Below, one piece after another: positions 43,625 to 51,237 of a DNA stretch of 64,000 nt. Both the position numbers and the translations under genes were made by a program. This DNA is from Mycolicibacterium aichiense. Its GTDB lineage: Bacteria > Actinomycetota > Actinomycetes > Mycobacteriales > Mycobacteriaceae. Position 1 is the first letter of the stretch. Each line of letters opens with the position of its first letter. The stretch covers positions 3,472,001 to 3,536,000 of the forward strand of contig NZ_AP022561.1 in assembly GCF_010726245.1 (NCBI RefSeq), in the 5' to 3' direction. Below the pieces are notes generated by a model. It did no database searches and was not told where the DNA came from. It was given only the letters and a program-made list of their open reading frames with translations.

Positions 43625-44347
43625 CTACTCGCCGAGTATCCGGCGCTTCTCCGCATCGAACTCGGCTTGGGTCAGCGCACCGGAATCCCGCAGTGCCGCG
43701 AGCGTTTTCAGCTGCTCGAGCCGAACTCCCTGATCTGACGGCGTGTAGTGAGAAGTCGGGATGAAGGGTTCCGGCGACGGCCCGGCGACGAAAGCGAACG
43801 GCTGATCGGCGACCCGCCGTCGACGCAGGAACAGCGACACGATCAGGTCCACCACGCCCAGCCCGAACACGCCGGCGAAGACCCACGGCAGGTAGCCGGA
43901 GCCGCTTTCCTTGCCGAAGGCCAGCCGCGGGTTGATGTAGCCGTTCACCTGGCCGTCGGTGCGGATCTGGTAGGTACCCGCGGCGGGAATCTCGGCGGTC
44001 CAGATCCGGATGTGGGTGTCGCTGTTGACCGTCGTCAACGTGCCGTGATCTTCGGTCAGCACCGGGTCGGCAACGCCGTCCGGCGGCACGATGTTCACTC
44101 GCAGGGTGGGCAGCGGGAATCCGCTCGACGGCGAACCGGTCACCGAGGTGTGAAAGCTGATCTGCGCCTGCCCGGCCGGCAGCTGCACGTGACCCGAACC
44201 CGGGATGGGCACCTCACCGTAGGCATCGAATTCGTCGAGCACGAAGGCGTTGAGCATCATCACGACGAAGAAGCCGACAGCGCCGACCACCATCATCAGG
44301 ATCCCCGAGGTCATCAGGATGCGGGACACAGTCTTGGTGCCGGCCAT
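43625..44347 (-). CDS. Membrane protein with C-terminal SHOCT domain
   Basis: A 240-residue membrane protein. ATG 44347 (MAGTKTVSRILMTSGILMM) opens a first transmembrane helix at about 10-33. An extracytoplasmic beta-rich domain (about 40-150) follows, then a second helix near 155-178 (LPWVFAGVFGLGVVDLIVSLFL). The end, about 212-240, is a SHOCT motif (EQLKTLAALRDSGALTQAEFDAEKRRILGE). SHOCT domains are short oligomerisation or targeting modules. Function unknown. It lies 11 bases downstream of the ADH start on the same strand. Confidence 0.75.
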   Translation of the reverse strand: MAGTKTVSRILMTSGILMMVVGAVGFFVVMMLNAFVLDEFDAYGEVPIPGSGHVQLPAGQAQISFHTSVTGSPSSGFPLPTLRVNIVPPDGVADPVLTEDHGTLTTVNSDTHIRIWTAEIPAAGTYQIRTDGQVNGYINPRLAFGKESGSGYLPWVFAGVFGLGVVDLIVSLFLRRRRVADQPFAFVAGPSPEPFIPTSHYTPSDQGVRLEQLKTLAALRDSGALTQAEFDAEKRRILGE

Positions 44348-44448
44348 GGCCGAAAGTGTGTCACGCCAGAAGCGCACCGACCCGACTTCTCCGCCGAATC
44401 CGCGACCAGCGACTAACGTCAAGCTTCTGACACAACGGGGAGGTTGCG

Positions 44449-44688
44449 ATGTCCAGGGAGGACGACGGTAAGCCCGCCGGCGGTGTGGTGCGGCGTTTCG
44501 CTCTGCGCTACTGGCTGGCCATCATCCTGGTGGTCCTGGCGGCAGTCTTCATCGCCCAGAATCGCGACCGCCAACGGGTGCACGTCCTGTGGATCACCGT
44601 CGAATCGCCGATGTGGCTGTTGCTGACCGCGATGGCGGTGGTGGGTCTTGTGGTCGGACTGCTGTTGCACCGCCGCCGCAGGAACTGA
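44449..44688 (+). CDS. Small LapA-domain membrane protein (DUF1049)
   Basis: A 79-residue protein with two transmembrane helices (about 21-37, WLAIILVVLAAVFIAQN; about 54-72, MWLLLTAMAVVGLVVGLLL) and a basic C-terminus, the layout of the lipopolysaccharide-assembly LapA family found widely in actinobacteria. GGGGAGG precedes the ATG. It lies one base before the methyltransferase GTG, hence probably the same operon. Confidence 0.8.
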   Translation: MSREDDGKPAGGVVRRFALRYWLAIILVVLAAVFIAQNRDRQRVHVLWITVESPMWLLLTAMAVVGLVVGLLLHRRRRN

Positions 44689-44689
44689 C

Positions 44690-45796
44690 GTGCGCGAATC
44701 GAGCATCGTGGTACGCCCACAGCCGATGGGCAGCCACACCTACACCGAGTCATCTCGCCTGCAGGCCGCCGGATTACGCACCGCGACAGCACGTTTCGAG
44801 GCCGCCGCGCGCATCGTCGCTATCCCGCGGGCGCCGCAACCCATCGCCATCGTCGACTACGGGGCGGCAACGGGGTACAACTCTTTGCTTCCGATCGGCG
44901 CGGCGATCGGCGCCATCCGCAAGCGCACCCGCTCCGATCACGCGATCCTGGTGGCCCACACCGACGTGCCAGGAAACGACTTCACCACGTTGTTCAGCAC
45001 CCTGGCCGACGACCAGGACAGCTATCTGAAGAAGGACTCGGCCACCTATGCCTCGGTGGTGGGCCGCTCGTTCTACAGCCAGATCCTGCCGTCGGACAGC
45101 ATCGCGCTGGGCTGGAGTTCCTGGGCGATCCATTGGCTGCGCCGAGTGCCGGTCCCCATCCCCGATCACGTCGAGATCTCCTACAGCGCCGACCAAGAGG
45201 CCCGTCGCGCCTACGCCCGCCAAGCCGCCGAGGACTGGCGCGATTTCGTCGCCTTCCGCGGTCGCGAACTGGCGCCCGGCGGTCGGCTGCTGGTGCTGAC
45301 CGTCGGCCTGAAGCCCGATGGCACTTCGGGATTCGAGGCCGCCTTCGACGCCATCATGACCGCCCTGCACCAGTTCGTCCGTGACGGCCTGATCACCGCC
45401 GAGGAAATGCGGCGCATGTCGATCCCGTCGACGGGCCGCGACGAGAAGGACTTTCGGGCGCCCTTCCACCCGTCCGGCCGATTCGAGGGTCTCTCGATCG
45501 AGGACGTGGAGCTGTTCGACGGCGAGGATCGGTTCTGGTCGCAATTCCAGAGCGACAAGGACGCCGATGCCTTCGGCGCGAATTGGGCTGACTTCCTTCG
45601 CGGTTCGATGTTTCCGACGCTCGCCGCCGCGGTGGACGCCGAGGCCGGGGCGAGTCGCGACCGGCGCAGTACCCGGCGGCGCGACTTCGTCGACCAGTTA
45701 CACGCCGCCCTGGCTGCTCAGCTGGCGGCCGCACCGGCGCGGATGTCCATCCCGCTGGGGCTGGTCGTGCTGGAGAAGCGGCGTCGCGCAGCCTAG
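44690..45796 (+). CDS. SABATH-family carboxyl methyltransferase (fatty acid O-methyltransferase-like)
   Basis: A 368-residue SAM-dependent enzyme. GTG 44690 has AGGAA 10 bases upstream within lapA. The SABATH signature is clear: N-terminal GSHTYTESSRLQAAGL; SAM site IAIVDYGAATGYNSLLPIGAAIGAI; VAHTDVPGNDFTTLFSTL; SFYSQILPSDSIALGWSSWAIHWL, where plant salicylate methyltransferases have the substrate-contact Trp. Mycobacterial homologues (M. marinum FAMT) methylate free fatty acids to methyl esters, by recollection. So it probably modifies a fatty acid or a related carboxylate. It overlaps the end of the convergent Hsp70-like gene by 4 bases. Confidence 0.82.
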   Translation: MRESSIVVRPQPMGSHTYTESSRLQAAGLRTATARFEAAARIVAIPRAPQPIAIVDYGAATGYNSLLPIGAAIGAIRKRTRSDHAILVAHTDVPGNDFTTLFSTLADDQDSYLKKDSATYASVVGRSFYSQILPSDSIALGWSSWAIHWLRRVPVPIPDHVEISYSADQEARRAYARQAAEDWRDFVAFRGRELAPGGRLLVLTVGLKPDGTSGFEAAFDAIMTALHQFVRDGLITAEEMRRMSIPSTGRDEKDFRAPFHPSGRFEGLSIEDVELFDGEDRFWSQFQSDKDADAFGANWADFLRGSMFPTLAAAVDAEAGASRDRRSTRRRDFVDQLHAALAAQLAAAPARMSIPLGLVVLEKRRRAA

Positions 45797-47520
45797 CCCG
45801 GCGGCTGCACAAATATCTGCGGCAGACCGGGAATCGTCGGGATCGGCGGAATCGTCGGGATGAACCGCGGCTGCTGAGGCTGCTGTGTCGGTGGTGCCAC
45901 AGTCTGCGTCTCGGTCTGGGTCACCGGCGGCGGCGTGGACACCTCGGTCGTGACGACGGTCGTCGTCTGAGTCTCGGTGACCGGCGGCGGAGGCGGCGCC
46001 TCGGTGGTGACCGGCGGAGGAGGCGGCGCCTGCACGACTTGGGTCTGGGTCACCGGCGCGGGCGCCTGCACCACCGTCTGCGGCGCGGGAGCCTGCTGCA
46101 CCACCTGGTCCTGCACCGGCGCAGACGTCGGGTCGCCGGTCGGCGCGGCCGGAGCCGGCGCGGCCTGCGGGGTGGTGGTCACGCTCGGGGTGGGGGTCAC
46201 GGGGTCGGGACTACTGTCGGCGCTCAGCGCGACCGCCGTTCCCGCACCGGCCATCAGGATCACCAACAGCGCGGCGGCGACCACGGGCATCGGGCGCCGG
46301 TACCACGCGGGCGTCGCGGCCGCGGCCCCCTCAGGCTCGGGGTCCGGCTCGAAATCGAGCAGCGGACGGTCGACTGCCTGCGGCATCGGTTCGACCGCCG
46401 ACTCGAGGTCCGGCACGTCGGGCGCCTCCGACCACGCCAGCGCGGCTCCGGTGGCCGGGCCGGGCGCCGGTTCGAACGGCGCCACCGGAACGACCGGGGC
46501 CGCCGGGGCCAGCGCGGTCGCGCTGTCGTCGGCCGGCCCGCGGGCGGCCCGCAGCGCTCCGCCGATCGCGCCGGTGAGAGCGGGGCGCGCAGTGGTGATC
46601 ACCGGAACCCGCAGATGCTCGGACAAGCTCGTGGTGATCACCGGGATCGCCGCGCCGCCGCCGGTCGAGGCCACCGCGGCCAGGTGGCTCGGCCGCACCC
46701 CGTTCCTGGCCAGCGTGTCCTGCAGGACCGCGACGAAGTCGTTCAGCGCATGGCCCATCGCACCGTCGAGCTCGGTGCGCGTGAGCCGGACGTCGCCGCG
46801 GAAGTTGGGCAGCTCGGTGGGCAACGCGGTGACCGTGACGGTCGACAACCGCTCCTTGGCCGCCCGGCACTGGGCCCGCAGCTTGGTCAGCGATCCGATC
46901 GCCGATGTACCGGTCACGTCCAGCGTCCCGCCCGCCGACAGTTCCGCGATCACGTGCGCCAGCAGGCCCTGGTCGATCAGGTCGCCGGAGAAGTCGAGGT
47001 GCCGCACGGTCGGTGCGATCGGCGCAGAGGTGGCGCCGTCGACGAGGGTGATCGACGTGCCGGTGCCGCCGAAATCGCACAGCGCGATCACACCGCGGGT
47101 CGGCAACCCGGGATTGGCGGCGAGCGCGGTCAGCGCGGCAGCGGTGTCGGGGATGAACAGCGGCTCCTCGGCCGACCATTCGGGGACCTGCCGGATCGCA
47201 CGCCGCAGGGCGTCCACCGCGGCCGGCCGCCAGTGCGCGGGGTAGGTGATCGCAGCGGTCGGCGGCAGGGGCCGGCCACTCGTCGCGGCGTAGGCCAGCG
47301 ACCTCAGCGCATCGGCCAGCAAAGTCTCTGCATGATGCGTCGAGCCGTCGGGCGCCACGATGCCGACCGGGTCGCCGACGCGGTCGACGAAGTCGGTGAT
47401 CACAGCGCCGCTGGGCAGCGTCACGACGGCAGGGCCGGTGACGGCGTTATCCGGGGTGACAGCGGCCAGTGTGGTAGCGCCGACCGACAGTCCGACCGCC
47501 GGCCTTGTTGGGTCTGTCAT
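45793..47520 (-). CDS. Hsp70-like ATPase domain fused to a membrane helix and Pro-rich tail
   Basis: A 575-residue protein. ATG 47520 gives MTDPTRPAVGLSVGATTLAAV, the first phosphate-like loop of an actin/Hsp70 ATPase fold; about 1-310 follow DnaK order with ALCDFGGTGTSITLVDG and VASTGGGAAIPVIT. There is no substrate-binding domain. An acidic linker leads to one transmembrane helix (about 392-415, MPVVAAALLVILMAGAGTAVAL) and then some 150 extracellular residues rich in Pro, Gln, Thr and Val (VTQTQ, VTTEA). It matches Rv2264c of M. tuberculosis in position and layout. Likely a membrane-spanning sensor; function unknown. Confidence 0.75.
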   Translation of the reverse strand: MTDPTRPAVGLSVGATTLAAVTPDNAVTGPAVVTLPSGAVITDFVDRVGDPVGIVAPDGSTHHAETLLADALRSLAYAATSGRPLPPTAAITYPAHWRPAAVDALRRAIRQVPEWSAEEPLFIPDTAAALTALAANPGLPTRGVIALCDFGGTGTSITLVDGATSAPIAPTVRHLDFSGDLIDQGLLAHVIAELSAGGTLDVTGTSAIGSLTKLRAQCRAAKERLSTVTVTALPTELPNFRGDVRLTRTELDGAMGHALNDFVAVLQDTLARNGVRPSHLAAVASTGGGAAIPVITTSLSEHLRVPVITTARPALTGAIGGALRAARGPADDSATALAPAAPVVPVAPFEPAPGPATGAALAWSEAPDVPDLESAVEPMPQAVDRPLLDFEPDPEPEGAAAATPAWYRRPMPVVAAALLVILMAGAGTAVALSADSSPDPVTPTPSVTTTPQAAPAPAAPTGDPTSAPVQDQVVQQAPAPQTVVQAPAPVTQTQVVQAPPPPPVTTEAPPPPPVTETQTTTVVTTEVSTPPPVTQTETQTVAPPTQQPQQPRFIPTIPPIPTIPGLPQIFVQPPG

Positions 47521-47605
47521 GTCGTCCAATCCGGGCACCCGGCAGGCGGGTAGCCCCGTGCTTCGGATTCACCAAAGATGTCGATCCGAAGCCGCTGGAC
47601 GTTAC

Positions 47606-48676
47606 TCAGCGAATGGTGCCGCGGCCCGGAATCAGGGGCAGGTCCAGCGGGGTGACCCAGCCCGGGGGCAGGTCATTGACGGCCGGTACGGCGTTGAGTG
47701 CGCGCAGCCCGGTGGACAGGCAGCCCGCGGTCGCGGCGTCGCGCCCGGAACCGTCGGTGAACCTGAACGCAGTCTCCTGGAAGATGCTGGGAGTGCCCTG
47801 GATGTCGACGCGGTAGACGTCGTCCTGGGTGCCCGACGGCCAATCCGGGGCGGCATCCTGGCCGATGCGGTTGACGTGCTCGAGCTGGATCCGTGTCTCG
47901 CCCTTGTAGACGCCGTTGATCGTGAAGCGGACCGCGGCGACGTGGCCGGCCGGGATGACGCCCTTGACGGTCTTGCGCTCGGTGGGGGTCACCCACTTGT
48001 CCCAGGTGGTGGTGATCTCGTCGAGCTCGATGCCGGCCGCGTAGGCGATCATCGGCACCGTCGCACCCCAGGCGAACACCAGGATGTCGGAGTTCTGCAG
48101 CAGCGGCTTGAACTCGGGTTCGCGGCCGATGCCCATCTCGAACTCGTAGTCGCCCTCGTAGTTGGTGTAGTCCAACAGCTCAGAAGCGCGGACCAGGCGA
48201 ACTTGCGAAGTCAGGCCCATCAGAGTCATCGGGAACAGATCGTTGGCGAAGCCGGGGTCGATGCCTGTGGTGAAGCACGACGACTGGCCAGCCTCACAGG
48301 CCCGGGTGATGGGGTCGATCCAGTTGGGCGGGTTCAGGTGCATCTTCGGCCACACCCACGGGGTCATCGCGGTCGAACAGACGTCGATGCCTGCGGTCAG
48401 GAAGCGTCCGATCAGATCGATGTTGGCATCGGCCTGCGCCGCGGTCGGGCCATAGTGCACCAGCGCATCCGGCTTGAGTGCGATCAGCGCGTCGACGTCG
48501 TCGGTGGCCGCGATGCCCACGGTGGGGATGCCGCAGATCTCCCCGACGTCGACGCCCACCTTCGCCGGGTTGCTGACACCCACGCCGACCAGTTCGAAGT
48601 CGGGATGGTCCAGCACTTCCGGAATGACCATCCGACCGACGAAACCCGTACCCCAGATCACCACGCGCTTGGCCAT
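47606..48676 (-). CDS. NAD(P)-dependent dehydrogenase, 2,4-diaminopentanoate dehydrogenase/DapB-like
   Basis: A 356-residue Rossmann-fold protein. KRVVIWGTGFVGRMVIPEVLDHPDFELVGV is the nucleotide-binding start. PDALVHYGPT and a C-terminal domain of DapB type follow. The family (Ord-like, dihydrodipicolinate-reductase N-terminal) includes 2,4-diaminopentanoate dehydrogenase and several mycobacterial paralogues of unknown substrate. Single gene, 85 bases from the Hsp70-like gene and 44 bases from marR. Function assigned only to family level. Confidence 0.78.
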   Translation of the reverse strand: MAKRVVIWGTGFVGRMVIPEVLDHPDFELVGVGVSNPAKVGVDVGEICGIPTVGIAATDDVDALIALKPDALVHYGPTAAQADANIDLIGRFLTAGIDVCSTAMTPWVWPKMHLNPPNWIDPITRACEAGQSSCFTTGIDPGFANDLFPMTLMGLTSQVRLVRASELLDYTNYEGDYEFEMGIGREPEFKPLLQNSDILVFAWGATVPMIAYAAGIELDEITTTWDKWVTPTERKTVKGVIPAGHVAAVRFTINGVYKGETRIQLEHVNRIGQDAAPDWPSGTQDDVYRVDIQGTPSIFQETAFRFTDGSGRDAATAGCLSTGLRALNAVPAVNDLPPGWVTPLDLPLIPGRGTIR

Positions 48677-48720
48677 GAACGGAGGCTAGCCCGGTTGTCG
48701 CCGGCGTCAGGGCCGATGTC

Positions 48721-49215
48721 TCAGTGCGCGGACCCGCGGCTCTTACGCGGCGCGGCGGATCGGGGCGGCTGCTCGCGCATGTGGTCGCGGACGCGCGTCA
48801 TGAGGTTGCCCAGGGTGCGGACGTCCTGTGCCGACAGGGTCTCGAACAGCAGTCCGCGCACGACGTCGATGTGGCCGGGAAGGACCTTCTCGAGGCGGCG
48901 GCGGCCCGCCTTGGTGATGGTCACGACGGTCGCGCGCTGATCGGCGGTGCTGGGCGCACGGGCGATCAGCCCGTCGGCCTGCAGAACGCCGGCCTGATGG
49001 GTCAGCCCGCTGCGGCTGTAGACCACGCCATCAGCCAGTTCGGTCATCGTCAGCGGCCGGCCGGCGTCGACGAGCTTGGCCAGGATCTCGAACTGGACGT
49101 AGCTCAATCCGCCCTCGGCCTGCAGCTGCTGCTGGACGGCGTACTGCAGCAGGCTCGCCGCCTCGGTGAGGGCGAAGTAAGTGCGCATCTGCGACGGGTG
49201 AAGGGCCTCGGCCAT
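48721..49215 (-). CDS. MarR-family transcriptional regulator
   Basis: A 164-residue winged-helix repressor. Recognition region: RPLTMTELADGVVYSRSGLTHQAGVLQADGLIARAPSTADQRATVVTITKAGRRRL. Terminal helices would form the dimer. It is divergent from a quinone-oxidoreductase-like gene, and the gap holds two nearly identical palindromes, so it is very likely an autoregulated local repressor. No conserved redox Cys is obvious, so a small-ligand effector is more likely. Confidence 0.9.
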   Translation of the reverse strand: MAEALHPSQMRTYFALTEAASLLQYAVQQQLQAEGGLSYVQFEILAKLVDAGRPLTMTELADGVVYSRSGLTHQAGVLQADGLIARAPSTADQRATVVTITKAGRRRLEKVLPGHIDVVRGLLFETLSAQDVRTLGNLMTRVRDHMREQPPRSAAPRKSRGSAH

Positions 49216-49236
49216 TCACCGATCGTACCCGGGAAT

Positions 49237-49288
49237 GTTTCGAACTCGAAGCAAGTTACAGGTTGGGTAACTGCTTCGAGTTCGAAGC
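49237..49288. promoter_or_regulatory. Twin MarR operators
   Basis: GTTTCGAACTCGAAGC (49237-49252) and GCTTCGAGTTCGAAGC (49273-49288) are near-perfect palindromes. Each is the reverse complement of the other except for one base, and their centres are 36 bases apart. Flanking AAGTTAC and GTAACT extend the pair into one large dyad between marR and the oxidoreductase gene. Confidence 0.75.
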
Positions 49289-49309
49289 AACTAATCCGAG
49301 GAGAGCACC

Positions 49310-50245
49310 ATGAAGGCAGCGTTTTACCACCGGTACGGCGACAGCGACGTTCTGCAGTACGGCGACATCGAGCGGCCGGCACCCGGGACGGGCGAGGTTC
49401 TGGTGAAGGTCGCCGGAACCTCGTTCAACCCGGTCGACGCCGGGATCCGCGGCGGCTACCTGTCGGACGTCTTTCCGGTCGCCTTCCCGCACGTGCCGGG
49501 TATCGACGTGGCGGGCACGATCACCGAACTCGGCGACCGTGTGAGCGGGTGGCAGGTCGGCGACGCGGTCGTGGGCTTGCTGCCCATGGTGGCCCGCGGT
49601 GCGGCCGCCGAGTATGTGCTCGCCCCGGCCGAGGCACTTGCCACGGCTCCGACGTCGGTGCCGCTGGCCGATTCCGCCGCGCTGCCGACCGTCGGTCTCA
49701 CCGCCTGGCAGGCCCTGTTCGAGGTGGCCGGCCTGACGGCTGGACAGACCATCCTGATCAACGGTGCGGGCGGAGCGGTCGGCGGCTACGCGGTACAGCT
49801 TGCGCATCAGGCCGGCGCAAAGGTCACCGCCACCACGAAAGCCAGCGCAGCCGAACGGCTCCGCCACCATGGGGCCGACCAGCTGATCGACTACCTCGAC
49901 TACACCGCCACCCCGGTCGCCGACGGAGCGCCGTTCGACGTGGTGCTGAACCTGATCGGCACGACGGCCGACGAGACCGAGGCACTGGCCGCACTGGTGG
50001 CCGACGGCGGGCACTACGTCGGCACCATGACCTCGGGCCCGGAGACGACGACGCGTGGGCTGCGCAGCCAACGGGTGTTCGTCCGCAGCGACGCCAGCCA
50101 ACTCGCCGACCTCGTCGGCCAGGTGGATACCGGTCGACTGACGATCGACGTCGCTGATCGCCGGCCACTGGCCGAGATCGCCGCCGTGCATGCCGATGCC
50201 GACGCCGGCCGGTTGCCCGGCAAGACGATCCTGACGCCTGCCTAG
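49310..50245 (+). CDS. Quinone-oxidoreductase-like NADP-dependent MDR protein
   Basis: A 311-residue zeta-crystallin-type reductase without zinc. MKAAFYHRYGDSDVLQYGDIERPAPG opens the GroES-like half. AQTILINGAGGAVGGYAVQLAHQAGAKVTATTK-type nucleotide loop (INGAGGAVGGYA) and FDVVLNLIG follow. GAGGAGAGCACC precedes the ATG. Members reduce quinones or alpha,beta-unsaturated carbonyls. The divergent MarR gene and twin operators suggest induction by an electrophile or phenolic compound. Confidence 0.9.
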   Translation: MKAAFYHRYGDSDVLQYGDIERPAPGTGEVLVKVAGTSFNPVDAGIRGGYLSDVFPVAFPHVPGIDVAGTITELGDRVSGWQVGDAVVGLLPMVARGAAAEYVLAPAEALATAPTSVPLADSAALPTVGLTAWQALFEVAGLTAGQTILINGAGGAVGGYAVQLAHQAGAKVTATTKASAAERLRHHGADQLIDYLDYTATPVADGAPFDVVLNLIGTTADETEALAALVADGGHYVGTMTSGPETTTRGLRSQRVFVRSDASQLADLVGQVDTGRLTIDVADRRPLAEIAAVHADADAGRLPGKTILTPA

Positions 50246-51237
50246 CCGGAGGTGCCCTCGCGCAAGGCGTAGAGCCGCTCGGCGTAGGCGAGGTCGTCGC
50301 GCCACAGCCGGGTGGCAGCCAAGCGCATGAACGGGGTGATCAGCGGCGCCACCCGCAGCGAGTGATGGAAGCCGGTTCGATCAGATTGCGCGACAACGGC
50401 TTCGATCACCGCTGTGCGTGGACGCCCATCGCGTCCCGGCCCCATCGGGGTGGCGTGGGTTTCGACGACGCTGCCCGTGCCCTCCCCGTCGACGATCCGC
50501 ATGACGATGGTGCGCGGCTCCGGCGCGGTGAATTCCGCGATCACCGGGACACCCAGGCGTCCCATCCGGAACGTCACCGCCACCAGGAATCGGTCGGCGG
50601 CCTCGTCGGCGTCGACCGCGGGGGCGCTCAGCACCTCCAACTGAGTGAAGGAGTACGGGTGGAACCAGGCGCCGTGCCACGGGTCGAGCCGGTTGGCGAT
50701 GATGTCCGACGGTTCGCACACCCCGTCCAGGCGGGTCACCGCGGCCAGCCGCGGCCCCGAGGGACGAACCGGGATCACCGGGGCGTCGAGCGGCGGTTCG
50801 CCGCCCAGCCGATCCAGCCGGACCCAGACCAATACTCCGTCGTCGAAGGCGGGCAACGGTTTCCAGCCGAATTCACGACCACCCTCGAGCCGCAGCCCGT
50901 GCCATGGGCAGATCAGACCGCCACACTCCACCTTTCCGGTCGCGAGGTCCGCACCCAGGTGCGGGCAGGCCGCGGGCCCGACGTGCAAGCGGCGCTGCTG
51001 ATCTCGCCACGCGACGATGTCGAGTCCACCGACTCGGGTGCCGAACGGCCGATTGGCCCGAACGTCGGTGCTGGCCCCGAAGACATACCAGTTGCCACTG
51101 GGCCGGTCCTCAGCGCGGCGCAGCGCGGCGGCGATCAGTGCCGGCTGGGCGTCCTGATAGGTGGGTCGCTGCCCTGCCCAGTTCGCTTTCGGGATCACTT
51201 GCAGCGGAATCGACTTCATTCGCGACCGGAAGCTCAT
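50242..51237 (-). CDS. Rieske [2Fe-2S] protein (DUF5914 type) at the end of the carotenoid operon
   Basis: A 331-residue Rieske protein. ATG 51237 overlaps the stop of the crtU-like gene. Cluster ligands: CPHLGADLATGKVECGGLICPWHG (two Cys, two His) at about residues 91-113. The C-terminal domain (about 150-331), with DPWHGAWFHPYSF, is reminiscent of Rieske non-haem iron oxygenases, although a complete Fe facial triad cannot be assigned by eye. It would need a reductase partner. Tightly coupled to a carotenoid desaturase, so oxidation or ketolation of a carotenoid is a reasonable hypothesis. No role is established. Confidence 0.75.
   Translation of the reverse strand: MSFRSRMKSIPLQVIPKANWAGQRPTYQDAQPALIAAALRRAEDRPSGNWYVFGASTDVRANRPFGTRVGGLDIVAWRDQQRRLHVGPAACPHLGADLATGKVECGGLICPWHGLRLEGGREFGWKPLPAFDDGVLVWVRLDRLGGEPPLDAPVIPVRPSGPRLAAVTRLDGVCEPSDIIANRLDPWHGAWFHPYSFTQLEVLSAPAVDADEAADRFLVAVTFRMGRLGVPVIAEFTAPEPRTIVMRIVDGEGTGSVVETHATPMGPGRDGRPRTAVIEAVVAQSDRTGFHHSLRVAPLITPFMRLAATRLWRDDLAYAERLYALREGTSG

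Noticed and set aside
49237..49288. TTCGAA-rich palindromes considered as a second SOS box
   Set aside because: They lack the TCGAAC-N4-GTTCGA spacing and lie by a MarR gene, so MarR operators fit better.
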